A stretch of DNA of 64,000 bases. Origin: Billgrantia gudaonensis. Lineage in GTDB: Bacteria; Pseudomonadota; Gammaproteobacteria; Pseudomonadales; Halomonadaceae. Of this stretch, positions 8,838-18,024 are shown piece by piece. The notes under the pieces were generated by a model. The model was not told where the DNA came from and did no database searches. It saw nothing but the letters and a program-made list of their open reading frames with translations. The stretch covers positions 124,001 through 188,000 of the forward strand of contig NZ_FNES01000008.1 of the NCBI RefSeq assembly GCF_900100195.1. The letters run 5' to 3'. The first letter of the stretch is position 1. Every line of letters begins with the position of its first letter. The translations under genes were made by a program, and so were the position numbers.

Positions 8838-9467
8838 CTACGACTCGAGGCGGTCGTTCGAGCCTGGGTAGCGCAACACCACGCTGAGATTGTTGGCCGG
8901 CATCTCCACCGTCTCCGTCAGCCGCAAACCGTAGCGACGAGCTTCGTCCGCGACGGCTTCGAGATCGCGTACGCCCCAGCGCGGATCGCGACGTCGTAGA
9001 TCGGCATCGAAGGCCGCATTGCTGGGCGCGGTGTGTCCACCGTTGCGCCGATAGGGGCCATAGAGATAGAGCACGCCTCCGAGCGCCAAGCGTTCTGCCG
9101 CGCGCGCCATCAACGCTTCGGTCACGCGCCACGGAGCGATGTGCACCAGGTTGATCGCCACGACGGCATCGAATGGGCCTGCCGGCCAGGTGCTGGCATC
9201 CGTGGTATCCAGACGGATCGGCGCGGCCAGATTGGCGAGTTCGGTATGGGCCCGCCAGGCCGAGATGGAAACCAAGGCAGCCTCCTGGGCATCGCTGGGC
9301 TGCCACTGCCAGCCCGGCATGGCATCGGCACAGTACGCGGCGTGCTCGCCGCTACCGCTGGCCACTTCCAGGATACGAGCCTGGGCCGGGAGCAGCCGTT
9401 GCAGCACCTCGCGAATCGGCTGACGATTACGAGCCGCCGCCGGCACCCGTTGACGATGATCGGGCAT
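8838..9467 (-). CDS. DUF938 SAM-dependent methyltransferase-like protein
   Basis: A 209-residue protein of the DUF938 family with a class I methyltransferase fold. Motif I is ILEVASGSGEHAAYCA near residue 32, and AVVAINLVHIAPW and LALGGVLYLYGPYRRNG match the later motifs. The family is annotated as a putative methyltransferase; the substrate is not known to me. It lies 108 bases downstream of the Gln-rich gene on the same strand, with two stable hairpins between them, so it may have its own expression. Confidence 0.82.
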   Translation of the reverse strand: MPDHRQRVPAAARNRQPIREVLQRLLPAQARILEVASGSGEHAAYCADAMPGWQWQPSDAQEAALVSISAWRAHTELANLAAPIRLDTTDASTWPAGPFDAVVAINLVHIAPWRVTEALMARAAERLALGGVLYLYGPYRRNGGHTAPSNAAFDADLRRRDPRWGVRDLEAVADEARRYGLRLTETVEMPANNLSVVLRYPGSNDRLES

Positions 9468-9498
9468 GGAATGTCAGACCCCCATCCGTCCCCAACGA

Positions 9499-9557
9499 CA
9501 TCGACCACCCACAAGGTGGTCGATGCAAGGCGTCAAGCCCGTGGGGCAGGCCCACGG
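9499..9557. repeat. Two tandem hairpins between two minus-strand genes
   Basis: An 11-bp perfect inverted repeat with a 5-base loop (arms 9499-9509 and 9515-9525) is followed by a 7-bp one (9539-9545 and 9551-9557). No T-run follows either on the minus strand. They lie after the Gln-rich gene and before the methyltransferase, so they could act as a leaky terminator, an mRNA end-protector or a leader structure. Confidence 0.55.
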
Positions 9558-9575
9558 ACACCCTCGGGCCGATGA

Positions 9576-10067
9576 TCACTCGGCCTGTTGTTGCTGTTGC
9601 TGCTGTTGCTGCTGTTGCATCTGCTCCTGCATCTGGCGCATCTGCTCTCGTTGCGCCTGCATCTGGCGCTCGAGCTCATCGCGCTGCTGCTGAGTCAGGG
9701 TCGCCTGTAGCCGAGATTGCATCAGCACGCTCTCGGCGCTCATTTCCCCGGTGAGATCGCCCAGGCGATCGGCATCGCGGCGGATGCTTGCCTCGTCGTA
9801 ATCGGCCCCGACCTGTTCCTGCAGCTGCGCCTGAAGCGTTTGTGCCTCGCTCTCCAGTTCCTGGAGGCGTCCCTGGGTGTCCTCGAGCAGAGCCAACAGC
9901 TCCTGCTCCTGGGACTCGTCAAGATCGACCAGTTCATCGAGCTGGCTGACCTGATCCTGTGCACTGGGCGGCTGCTGCTGAGGCATCGCTTGCTGGGCAG
10001 TGACGACGGCAGGAGCGACGAGCGCCACGGTCAAGGCGGAAACGGCGAGAGACTGGCTTACGGACAT
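9576..10067 (-). CDS. Gln-rich periplasmic protein, Spy/CpxP-like (LTxxQ type)
   Basis: A 163-residue predicted periplasmic protein. The start at 10067 is chosen because it begins with a signal peptide (MSVSQSLAVSALTVALVAPAVVTA) behind a TGGAG site; the longer frame adds unrelated residues. The mature part is helical and highly charged. LDESQEQELLALLEDTQ and LQATLTQQQRDELERQ resemble the LTxxQ repeats of Spy/CpxP-type periplasmic chaperones and metal sensors. The C-terminus is unusual: a Gln/Met-rich coil ends in eleven consecutive glutamines before Ala-Glu. The assignment rests on motif resemblance only, so the chaperone or stress role is inference. Confidence 0.62.
   Translation of the reverse strand: MSVSQSLAVSALTVALVAPAVVTAQQAMPQQQPPSAQDQVSQLDELVDLDESQEQELLALLEDTQGRLQELESEAQTLQAQLQEQVGADYDEASIRRDADRLGDLTGEMSAESVLMQSRLQATLTQQQRDELERQMQAQREQMRQMQEQMQQQQQQQQQQQAE
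9585..9617 (-). repeat. CAG/CAA glutamine-codon tract
   Basis: Eleven consecutive glutamine codons (mixed CAG and CAA) form a trinucleotide repeat at the 3' end of the Gln-rich gene. The mixture of codons makes it less slippage-prone than a pure repeat. Confidence 0.9.
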
Positions 10068-10389
10068 GAAAACTCCATTGCTGAAACGTAAAGATGGCGA
10101 ACGGGGGAACCGACCGGGAACCTGGCCGCCACGCACACGATGGCATGCTCCCCAGCACGATCAACCCCTCTGATCGCCAACCCCAACCTGCGACAACGTC
10201 ATGACGCCCGCGTTCACTCTGTCACCCCCGAATGCACCCTTCGGCCATCGTCGCCTTCTTCGCACCCGCTTCATCGTTCCAGAATGTCGGCCAACTCACT
10301 GACACGATGAGCTTCTTCAGGTAGTATGCGCGACTTTGCGGCTGCTGCCCGAAGCCGCATAGCCATTCCAACCAAGGTTCGAGCTTGCT
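10068..10389. other. Divergent intergenic region without a gene
   Basis: These 322 bases separate two divergent genes and hold no credible coding sequence. The only structure noted is a 7-bp hairpin at 10337-10359 (arms TGCGGCT and AGCCGCA) in the probable leader of the antiporter gene. No convincing -35/-10 pair was found. Confidence 0.5.
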
Positions 10390-11736
10390 ATGAATGCCGT
10401 CGTTCTGGCCATCCTGGTCATGGTCTCCCTGAGTCTCGCCCGTGTCTCCGTGGTCTTCGCCCTGATGGTCGCCAGCCTCGTCGGCGGCCTGTATGCCGGC
10501 ATGCCGCTCGGAGAGGTCCTCGACGCCTTCAACGACGGCCTCGGCAACGGGGCCACCATCGCCCTCTCCTACGCCGTGCTGGGCGCCTTCGCCGTGGCGC
10601 TGTCACGCTCTGGCATCACCGAATTGCTGGCACGCCGCGCCATACGTCGCCTGGGCCTCGACGACGACGGGCAAAGCCATCGACTCGTCGTCTACACCCT
10701 GCTCGGGGCCCTGCTCGCCGCCGCAATCAGCTCGCAGAACCTCGTTCCGGTACACATCGCCTTCATCCCGGTACTGGTGCCGCCGCTGCTCAAGCTCATG
10801 AACCATCTCGACCTCGACCGGCGTGCGGTCGCCTGCGTGATCACCTTCGGCATCACCGCTCCCTACATGCTGTTGCCGGTGGGTTTCGGTGCGATCTTCC
10901 TCAACGATCTGTTGCTCGCCAACCTCAACGAGAATGGCGCCGAACTCGGTCTCCAGGTCACCCGAGGCATGGTGCCGATGGCCATGCTCATTCCCATCGG
11001 CGGCATGCTCATCGGCCTCGCCGTCGCGGTGCTGTGGAGTTATCGTCGCCCGCGCCGATACGCGGATCGTGACCTCTCCCACGGCGACGAGACGCCGGCC
11101 GAGGCGGCGAGTCACCTGGCCGGCTGGCAGAAGCTGACGATCGCTGCAGCTCTCGTCGGCACGGTTGCAGTGCAGCTGCTCTCCGGCTCGATGCTCCTGG
11201 GTGGATTGTTCGGCTTCGCCTTGCTCTCCGTGAGCGGCGTCTTCCGCTGGCACGAGCAGGATGGCATCTTCACCGAAGGCATGCGGCTGATGACCCTAGT
11301 CGGCTTCATCATGATCTCGGCGGCGGGCTTCGCCAGCGTCATGCAGGCCAGTGGCCAGGTGGAAACCCTCGTCGCCGGCTCCACCGAACTGATCGGCGAC
11401 AACCAGGGCCTGGCCGCTCTGATCATGCTGCTCGTCGGACTGTTCATCACCATGGGCATCGGTTCATCCTTTTCGACCATCCCGATCATCGCCTCGCTCT
11501 ACGTGCCCCTGGCCCTGAACTTCGGCTTCTCGCCCATGGCCACCATCGCCCTGGTGGGCACCGCCGCCGCACTTGGCGATGCCGGCTCTCCCGCCTCGGA
11601 TTCGACTCTCGGCCCCACCGCCGGCCTCAACGCCGACGGTCAGCACGATCATATCTGGGATAGCGTGGTACCCACTTTCCTGCACTACAACATCCCGCTG
11701 ATCGCCTTCGGCTGGCTGGCCGCCATGATCCTGTAA
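10390..11736 (+). CDS. Na+/H+ antiporter family membrane protein (YuiF-like)
   Basis: A 448-residue inner-membrane protein with about eleven predicted helices, matching the family annotated as Na+/H+ antiporter family or YuiF-like. Characteristic stretches are NDGLGNGATIALSYAVLGAFAVAL, AISSQNLVPVHIAFIPVLVPPLL and the conserved late block GDAGSPASDSTLGPTAGLNADGQHDHIWDSVVPTFLHYN. Some relatives transport amino acids such as histidine rather than exchanging Na+ for H+, so the substrate is uncertain. It stands alone between a divergent promoter region and a weak terminator hairpin at 11750. Confidence 0.85.
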   Translation: MNAVVLAILVMVSLSLARVSVVFALMVASLVGGLYAGMPLGEVLDAFNDGLGNGATIALSYAVLGAFAVALSRSGITELLARRAIRRLGLDDDGQSHRLVVYTLLGALLAAAISSQNLVPVHIAFIPVLVPPLLKLMNHLDLDRRAVACVITFGITAPYMLLPVGFGAIFLNDLLLANLNENGAELGLQVTRGMVPMAMLIPIGGMLIGLAVAVLWSYRRPRRYADRDLSHGDETPAEAASHLAGWQKLTIAAALVGTVAVQLLSGSMLLGGLFGFALLSVSGVFRWHEQDGIFTEGMRLMTLVGFIMISAAGFASVMQASGQVETLVAGSTELIGDNQGLAALIMLLVGLFITMGIGSSFSTIPIIASLYVPLALNFGFSPMATIALVGTAAALGDAGSPASDSTLGPTAGLNADGQHDHIWDSVVPTFLHYNIPLIAFGWLAAMIL

Positions 11737-11749
11737 CCTTCCGCGATGC

Positions 11750-11765
11750 GACGGCGAGCGCCGTC
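11750..11765 (+). terminator. Weak terminator hairpin after the antiporter gene
   Basis: A 6-bp GC stem (GACGGC/GCCGTC) with loop GAGC starts 14 bases after the stop, followed by a C/T-rich stretch (TCGCCGCTCTCTTCG). The lack of a pure T-run lowers confidence. Confidence 0.35.
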
Positions 11766-11887
11766 TCGCCGCTCTCTTCGTGCGACGCTTGACGGCAATC
11801 GAACGAGGACACCTTGCCCTTCGTCACTGCGCTGCAGCATAGTGGTCCATGGCGCGATCCGTCGACCGCCGCGACAGGAGACAGGGG

Positions 11888-14665
11888 ATGCCCGAACGCC
11901 GTGATTCCACCCGTACCGCCTGGCACGCCCTCTCGGGCGACGCTACTCTCGAGAAGCTGGAGGCCTCCCGCGACGGCCTCTCCGCCACGCAGGCCGCCTC
12001 GCGGCTGGCCGAGTTCGGCCCCAACCGGCTGCAGCAAGAACGGGCTCGACCCTGGTGGCGGCGCCTACTGACGCAGTTCGACAATCTCCTGATGCTGATC
12101 CTGATCGTGGCTGCCCTGGCGAGCCTAGGGCTCGGCCACGCCCTGGACGCCGCCGCCATCATCGGCGTGGTCCTGATCATTGCACTGATCGGCTTCATCC
12201 AGGAGGGCAAGGCCGAACATGCACTGGAGAGCATCCGCGACATGCTCTCGCCCCAAGCCAAGGTGCTGCGCGACGGCAAGCGCCAGGTCGTTCCGGCCGC
12301 AGACCTGGTGCCCGGCGATGTGGTGCTGGTGGAGAGCGGCGACCGCGTTCCCGCCGACCTGCGCCTGCTCGAAGCCAAGCGCCTGCGCACCGAGGAAGCT
12401 GCGCTGACCGGCGAGTCGACGCCCGTCGACAAGAGCATCGATCCCGCAGCAGAGGATGCCGAGCTCGGGGATCGTACCGGCATGGCCTATGCCGGCACCC
12501 TGGTCGTGCAAGGAGCCGCCCGGGGGCTGGTGGTGGCCACCGGCGAGGCGACCGAGCTGGGCCGTATCTCGGAGATGCTGCGCCAGGTCGACAAGCTCAG
12601 GACCCCACTGCTCCAGCAGCTGGACCGGGCGGGACGCGTGCTGGCACTGTGCATTCTCGCGGCGGCCGCCTTCACCGCTCTGTTCGGAGTTCTGGTCCAC
12701 GACGAGCCGGTCACGGCAATGTTCATGGCCGCCGTAGGCCTCGCGGTGGCAGCCATTCCCGAAGGGCTGCCGGCCATCGTCACCATCGGCCTGGCACTCG
12801 GCGTACAGGCCATGGCACGGCGCAACGCCATCATCAGGCGGCTGCCCGCCGTCGAAACCCTGGGCTCGATCTCCACCATCTTCACCGACAAGACCGGCAC
12901 GCTGACCCGCAACGAGATGACCGCCCTGGCGATCTGGCTGCCGGAAGGCGAAGTCCGCATCTCGGGCGTCGGCTTCAGCCCGGAAGGCCGATTCCACACG
13001 GTCCGCGGCGACGAGCCCGAGCCGCACGCGCTCGACCCCGACGAATGCCATGCACTCCGCCACTTCCTCGAGGTGGGCGTACTGTGCAACGACGCCGAAC
13101 TGGTCCGGGACGACGGTCGCTGGATCATCCACGGCGACCCAACCGAAGGCGCTCTGGTGGTGGCCGCCGCCAAGGCCGGCCTCGACGCGACGACTCTGCG
13201 TAACGACCATGACCGCCACGACGCCATTCCGTTCGAGTCCGAGCGCCAGTACATGGCCACCCTGCACGAGGAGAAAGGCGAGCGACGGCTGCTGGTCAAG
13301 GGAGCCCCGGACCGACTGCTGGAGATGTGTCATCGGGTGCGCACCGACAGCGGAGACGTCGATCTCGATCGCGAGGCGTGGGAAGCCCGCATCCATGCGC
13401 TCTCCGCCCGCGGTCTGCGCGTCCTGGCGCTTGCCGAGAAACCGATCCATGACATCGCGGAATTGACCGATGCTCACGCCGAGGAGGGGCTGATTCTGCT
13501 CGGCTTGATCGGCCTGCTCGACCCGCCCCGCGAGGAGGCCATTGAGGCGGTGAAGCAATGCCTCAGCGCCGGCATTCGCCCGGTGATGGTCACCGGCGAC
13601 CATGCCGTCACCGCCCTGGCCATCGCCCGCCAGCTCGGTTTCGCCCATACCGAGCGCGCTCTGACCGGCCGCGAGGTGGAAGCCATGTCCGACGAGGCGC
13701 TCGAGGCGTGCATTCTCGAAGTGGACGTCTTCGCCCGAGCGGCACCGGAACACAAGCTGCGCCTGGTGCGGGCGATGCAGGCTCACGGCGGTATCTGCGC
13801 CATGACCGGCGATGGCGTCAACGACGGCCCGGCACTCAAGCGCGCCGACGTCGGCGTGGCCATGGGCATTCAGGGCACCGAAGCGGCGAAGGAAGCCGCC
13901 GAGATGGTGCTCGCCGACGACAACTTCGCCACCATCGTCGGCGCCATCCGGGAGGGTCGCAAGGTCTACGACAACATCCGCAAGACCATTACCTTCCTGT
14001 TGCCCACCAATGGTGGCCAGGGGCTGGCCATCATGCTCGCCGTGCTGGCCGGCGGCGAGCTGCCGGTGACGCCGCTACAAGCCCTGTGGGTCAACATGGT
14101 GGTGGCAGTGACACTCGGGCTCGCCCTGGCCTTCGAGGCGGGCGAGCGCAACTTGATGCAGCGCGCGCCCCGCGACCCCAACGCCGCTCTGCTCGATCTC
14201 TTCCTGCTGTGGCGCGTGCTGTTCGTCTCGATCCTGCTTCTGATCAGCGTATTCGGTATCTTCTGGTGGATCGGCGAACGTCAGGGCGGCAGTCTCGAAA
14301 TGGCTCGCGCCGGCGCAGTGAACATGCTGGTGACCGGCAGTGCTGCCTATTTGATCAACAGCCGCTTCCTGCTCGGCAGCACCCTATCCTTGCATGGCCT
14401 TTTCGGCAGCCGGCCGGTATGGCTCGCCATCGGACTGGTGATGGCCCTGCAGCTGGGCTGGACCTATCTGCCCTTCATGCAGCTGATTTTCGGCAGCGCC
14501 GCTCTGGGCCTAGACCACTGGCTGGCGATCCTCGCGGGCGGCATGGCCATCTACCTGGCCGTCGAGCTGGAGAAATGGGTGCTGCGACTCCGCGCCTCGA
14601 GCCGAGAGCCGACAACGGCCCGCCGGACCGAGGACGTCCACGAGCATGCAGGCACGCAGAGATAG
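11888..14665 (+). CDS. P2-type cation-transporting ATPase
   Basis: A 925-residue P-type ATPase of the P2 group (Ca2+/Na+/H+ pumps) in the plasma membrane. It has the N-terminal cation ATPase domain, the actuator motif TGES at 174-177, the TM4 ion site PEGLPAIVT, the phosphorylation site DKTGTLT with Asp334, the nucleotide-binding KGAPDRLLEMC, the hinge TGDGVNDGPAL, and six C-terminal helices. The ATG at 11888 is preferred over 11849 because AGGAG at 11876-11880 sits seven bases before it. PEGL in TM4 suggests Ca2+ or a related cation, but ion specificity cannot be settled. It converges with hrpB; only six bases separate the stops. Confidence 0.92.
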   Translation: MPERRDSTRTAWHALSGDATLEKLEASRDGLSATQAASRLAEFGPNRLQQERARPWWRRLLTQFDNLLMLILIVAALASLGLGHALDAAAIIGVVLIIALIGFIQEGKAEHALESIRDMLSPQAKVLRDGKRQVVPAADLVPGDVVLVESGDRVPADLRLLEAKRLRTEEAALTGESTPVDKSIDPAAEDAELGDRTGMAYAGTLVVQGAARGLVVATGEATELGRISEMLRQVDKLRTPLLQQLDRAGRVLALCILAAAAFTALFGVLVHDEPVTAMFMAAVGLAVAAIPEGLPAIVTIGLALGVQAMARRNAIIRRLPAVETLGSISTIFTDKTGTLTRNEMTALAIWLPEGEVRISGVGFSPEGRFHTVRGDEPEPHALDPDECHALRHFLEVGVLCNDAELVRDDGRWIIHGDPTEGALVVAAAKAGLDATTLRNDHDRHDAIPFESERQYMATLHEEKGERRLLVKGAPDRLLEMCHRVRTDSGDVDLDREAWEARIHALSARGLRVLALAEKPIHDIAELTDAHAEEGLILLGLIGLLDPPREEAIEAVKQCLSAGIRPVMVTGDHAVTALAIARQLGFAHTERALTGREVEAMSDEALEACILEVDVFARAAPEHKLRLVRAMQAHGGICAMTGDGVNDGPALKRADVGVAMGIQGTEAAKEAAEMVLADDNFATIVGAIREGRKVYDNIRKTITFLLPTNGGQGLAIMLAVLAGGELPVTPLQALWVNMVVAVTLGLALAFEAGERNLMQRAPRDPNAALLDLFLLWRVLFVSILLLISVFGIFWWIGERQGGSLEMARAGAVNMLVTGSAAYLINSRFLLGSTLSLHGLFGSRPVWLAIGLVMALQLGWTYLPFMQLIFGSAALGLDHWLAILAGGMAIYLAVELEKWVLRLRASSREPTTARRTEDVHEHAGTQR

Positions 14666-14671
14666 CACTTC

Positions 14672-17107
14672 CTATCCCCGCCGCTTGGTCCGGGCCGTGG
14701 CTTCGGCGCCGAGCGGGTCTTCCGGCCACGGGTGCTTGGGGTAGCGGCCGCGCATCTCCTTGCGTACCTGCGGGTAGGCGTTGGCCCAGAAGCTCGCCAG
14801 GTCGGTGGTGACCTGAAGCGGCCGGCGCGCCGGCGAGAGTAGATGCAACAGCACCGGCACGCGACCATCGGCAATGCATGGCGAACTCCGCCATCCAAAC
14901 GTCTCCTGAAGCTTGACGGCCAGTACCGGCTCGTTGCCCTCGAGGCAGGGCGTATAGTCGAGACGCGCGTGCGACCCGCTAGGCACCGCCAGCCGTTCGG
15001 GAACCAGTTCCTCGAGACGACGACGCAGCGGCCAGTCGAGGGTGTCGAGCAGGTAGCGCTCCAGGGGCAGCGTGTCGATGGCATCCAGCCGGGTGATACC
15101 CTCCAGATAAGGCCCCAGCCAGTCTTCGAGCCGCTCGAGCAGCGCCGCCATCGACCAGTCCGGCCAGGTCTCGCCGAACTCGCGACGCAACAGGGCTACC
15201 CGTCCGCGCAGCTGGTCGGCCGCCTCACCGAAGGGCAGTCCCCCGCGACGACGCAGGGCGTCCAGCAGTGCCCCGCGTACCGCGTCGGTCGGCATGTCGG
15301 TCAACGGTTTACGCGCCAGCACCACCGCACCCAGGCCGCGGACCCGCTCACCGACCAACCGACCCTGCGCCTCGGACCACTCGATTCGCGACTGCCAGGT
15401 CGCGGTTTCCGGATACAGTGCCGTCAATCGCTCGGCATCGAGAGCCACGCTGCGAAAGATGCGCGCCCCACTCGCCTCGCCGTCGAGTTCTACGGCCACC
15501 AGCAGGGCGGCGTGGGCCAAGGGATGCGACTCGGGCAGCACGGCCAGGCCACCGCTGGCCAGGCGAAAGCGCCCTGGCTCGAGGCGTTGGGCAATGCGCT
15601 CCGGATAGGCCAGCGCCAGCAGTTCGCCCAGCGGCTTCAGACTCGCCACCTCGAGCCGGCAGCCACCGATGCGAGCCAGGCGCTCGGCATCGCGCAGCCA
15701 TTGTCGATGATCGCGCGGAGCTGCCAGCCGCACTTGCAAGGCGACCTCGATGTCGCGCTCGCGGTCGACATCGCGTCCTTCCAGCAGGGCGACCAGCGCA
15801 CAGGCCAGAGGCCGCGCGCCGAACTCGGCGGCTCGCTCGAGCATCACGGCCAGGCGCGGATGGGTCGGCCAGCGAGCACAGGCACGTCCCAGATCGGTCA
15901 GGAGAGAAGCGGTATCGAGCACGCCGAGACGTGCCAAAAGCTCGCGCCCGGCTGCCAACGCTGCCTCGGGCGGCGGCGTGACCCAGGCGAGAGACGTCGG
16001 ATCGACGATGCCCCAGCGTGCCAGTTCGAAGGCGAGCGGTGCCAAGTCCGCCTGGCGGATCTCCGGCTCGCCGTGAGGCACGAGCGGCTGTTCCTCGGGC
16101 CACAGCCGCACGCACAGTCCCGCCCCCTGTCGCCCTGCACGGCCGCGACGCTGATCGGCACTGGCCCGATTGACCCGCCGCGTCTCCAGGCGGGTCAAGC
16201 CGGTGCGCGGCTGGAACACCGGCACCCGCTCCAGGCCGGCATCGACGACGATACGTACGCCATCCACAGTGACGCTCGACTCGGCGATGGCAGTGGCCAG
16301 CACCACCCGACGCCAACCTCGCGGATCGGGACGCAGCGCCCTGCGCTGGACCTCCAGCGGCAGTCGGCCGTGCAGCTCATGGATCGTCAGATCGGGCGCT
16401 CGCTGAGCCAGCTCGCGGGACAGGCGGCGAATCTCGGCCACGCCGGGCAGGATCACCAGGGCATCGCCCTCCTGCGCCGCCAACGCCTCGAGTACGACTC
16501 GAGCCTGCTGGCCGGCTGCATCGACGTGGCCGTTCAAGAGTCGATAGCGCGTCTCGACGGGAAAACTGCGCCCCGGACAGTCGATGACGGGGGTGGCCGC
16601 ACCCAGCACCGCCAGCAGAGCCTCGACATCCAGGGTGGCCGACATCACCAGCAGTCGCAGGTCGTCACGCACCGACTGGGCATCCAGAGCCAGGGCCAGC
16701 CCCAGGTCCGCCTCGAGGCTGCGCTCGTGGAACTCATCGAACAGGATCCCGGCCACGCCGTCGAGCAACGGATCGTCCTGGATCATGCGCGTCAGCACGC
16801 CTTGAGTCACCACTTCCAGCCGTGTGCAGGGGCCCGTGCGGCTTTCGCCACGCAGGCGATAGCCGACGGTTCGGCCAACCGCCTCACCGAGCGTGTCCGC
16901 CATGAAGCCGGCGGCCAGCCGTGCAGCAACGCGGCGCGGCTCCAGCAGCAGCAGCTTGCCGCCGCGACACCAGGGCTCGTCGAGCAGAGCCAACGGTACG
17001 CGAGTGGTCTTGCCGGCACCGGGTTCGGCGACCAGCAGCGCACGGGAGTGCCCGCGCAGCGCTTCACGGATGGCGTCGAGGCGAGCGTCGATCGGCAGGG
17101 CTGTCAT
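14672..17107 (-). CDS. hrpB: ATP-dependent helicase HrpB
   Basis: An 811-residue DEAH-type helicase of the HrpB family. Motif I is GAGKT at 30-34, motif II is DEFH near residue 124 followed by ERSLEADL, motif III is MSATL, and motif VI is QRRGRAGRQGAG. The HA2 region and the HrpB C-terminal domain follow, including the conserved PSGSHARLDY and EMRGRYPKHPWPEDP. Length matches the family (about 800-840). The enzyme is cytoplasmic; its RNA substrate is unclear even in E. coli. It ends 16 bases downstream of the TetR gene and may be co-transcribed with it. Confidence 0.94.
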   Translation of the reverse strand: MTALPIDARLDAIREALRGHSRALLVAEPGAGKTTRVPLALLDEPWCRGGKLLLLEPRRVAARLAAGFMADTLGEAVGRTVGYRLRGESRTGPCTRLEVVTQGVLTRMIQDDPLLDGVAGILFDEFHERSLEADLGLALALDAQSVRDDLRLLVMSATLDVEALLAVLGAATPVIDCPGRSFPVETRYRLLNGHVDAAGQQARVVLEALAAQEGDALVILPGVAEIRRLSRELAQRAPDLTIHELHGRLPLEVQRRALRPDPRGWRRVVLATAIAESSVTVDGVRIVVDAGLERVPVFQPRTGLTRLETRRVNRASADQRRGRAGRQGAGLCVRLWPEEQPLVPHGEPEIRQADLAPLAFELARWGIVDPTSLAWVTPPPEAALAAGRELLARLGVLDTASLLTDLGRACARWPTHPRLAVMLERAAEFGARPLACALVALLEGRDVDRERDIEVALQVRLAAPRDHRQWLRDAERLARIGGCRLEVASLKPLGELLALAYPERIAQRLEPGRFRLASGGLAVLPESHPLAHAALLVAVELDGEASGARIFRSVALDAERLTALYPETATWQSRIEWSEAQGRLVGERVRGLGAVVLARKPLTDMPTDAVRGALLDALRRRGGLPFGEAADQLRGRVALLRREFGETWPDWSMAALLERLEDWLGPYLEGITRLDAIDTLPLERYLLDTLDWPLRRRLEELVPERLAVPSGSHARLDYTPCLEGNEPVLAVKLQETFGWRSSPCIADGRVPVLLHLLSPARRPLQVTTDLASFWANAYPQVRKEMRGRYPKHPWPEDPLGAEATARTKRRG

Positions 17108-17123
17108 CGCGATCCCGGCAACG

Positions 17124-17804
17124 TCATGACTCGCGCGACCGGACCCCGCAGCCCTTGAGAATCACCCGGGTCAGGAAGGCGGTGATCTCCTCGACGTCGG
17201 CATCGCTGAGTTCATCCTTGCCGGTGATGCCGAGCACCTGGGCTTCGAAGTCGGCGTAGTGCTGGGTCGCCGACCAGATCAGGAAAATCAGCCACACCGG
17301 ATCGACCGGGTCCATCAGGCCACTCTCGGCCCACTGCTCGAAGATGCGCGCGCGTGCCTGGACCCAGTCGCGCAGTTCGCCGCTCAGATAGGCCTGCAGG
17401 AAAGGAGCGCCGCCGAGGATCTCGGCCGCGAACAGGCGCGAGCCCTCCGGGTGGCGACGCGAGAGCTGCATCTTGCTGCGGATGAAGGCCTCGAGCACCT
17501 CGGCCGGGTCGTCATCCACCGAGATGTCGTCGAGCAGGGCGTTCCAGCGCGCCATCATGCGCTCGAGCAAACGCACATAGAGGCCGCGCTTGCTGCCCAT
17601 GTAATAGAGCACGTTGGACTTGGGCAGCCCCGCCGCCTCGGCGATGGCCTGCACGCTGGCCCCCCTGTAGCCGTGACGAGCGAAGACCCGCTCGGCGGCG
17701 GCGAGAATCTCGCGCTCGTTGCGCGCCCGCGTGGCACCGTTGCTCGCGGCCATCGTCTGCGGTTCATTCACGTCTTCGGTTTCTGGCAGCTCCGACATCG
17801 ACAT
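17124..17804 (-). CDS. TetR-family regulator, RutR-like; likely purine catabolism repressor
   Basis: A 226-residue TetR regulator. The N-terminal helix-turn-helix is ILAAAERVFARHGYRGASVQAIAEAAGLPKSNVLYYMGSKRGLY (about 33-75), and the rest resembles the RutR/YcdC ligand-binding domain. It is divergent from xdhA. The 16-bp palindrome CTGACCATTCGGTCAA occurs at 18025 in the shared intergenic region and again at 24635 before the purine permease. It closely resembles the E. coli RutR consensus TTGACCAnnTGGTCAA, so this protein is the natural candidate to bind both. E. coli RutR senses uracil and thymine; a purine-linked ligand is inferred here from the neighbours. Start MSMSEL is chosen for AGGCGGGG upstream; an ATG six bases later is possible. 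Confidence 0.85.
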   Translation of the reverse strand: MSMSELPETEDVNEPQTMAASNGATRARNEREILAAAERVFARHGYRGASVQAIAEAAGLPKSNVLYYMGSKRGLYVRLLERMMARWNALLDDISVDDDPAEVLEAFIRSKMQLSRRHPEGSRLFAAEILGGAPFLQAYLSGELRDWVQARARIFEQWAESGLMDPVDPVWLIFLIWSATQHYADFEAQVLGITGKDELSDADVEEITAFLTRVILKGCGVRSRES

Positions 17805-17986
17805 ACCCCGCCTGCTTGGAAGGCAAGAGAGTGCCTGAGCGCCGGCCTTCCTGCAAACGCCGGCTCCGGCGCGCAGTCAATCGCCGTCGAACACGACGAG
17901 GTGCGCCGGGGACAGGTCGAAACGGATCGGCACCGAGTCAACCGACCAACGCCGATGGCCCTGTCCCAGCTCGGCCTCACAGGCCC

Positions 17987-18015
17987 TTGCAAAGTGCGGC
18001 AATCTGACCCATGCT
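17987..18015 (+). promoter_or_regulatory. Candidate xdhA promoter
   Basis: TTGCAA (17987-17992) and CATGCT (18010-18015) have a 17-base spacer. Transcription would start near 18022, just before the TetR operator at 18025, consistent with repression by blocking. The -10 is weak. Confidence 0.33.
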
Positions 18016-18024
18016 GAAAACATC

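Noticed and set aside
12125..13786. 553-codon open frame on the minus strand
   Set aside because: Antisense to the P-type ATPase gene, which has all catalytic motifs.
14843..17158. 771-codon open frame on the plus strand
   Set aside because: Antisense to hrpB, whose helicase motifs are complete. Gln/Arg-rich shadow composition.
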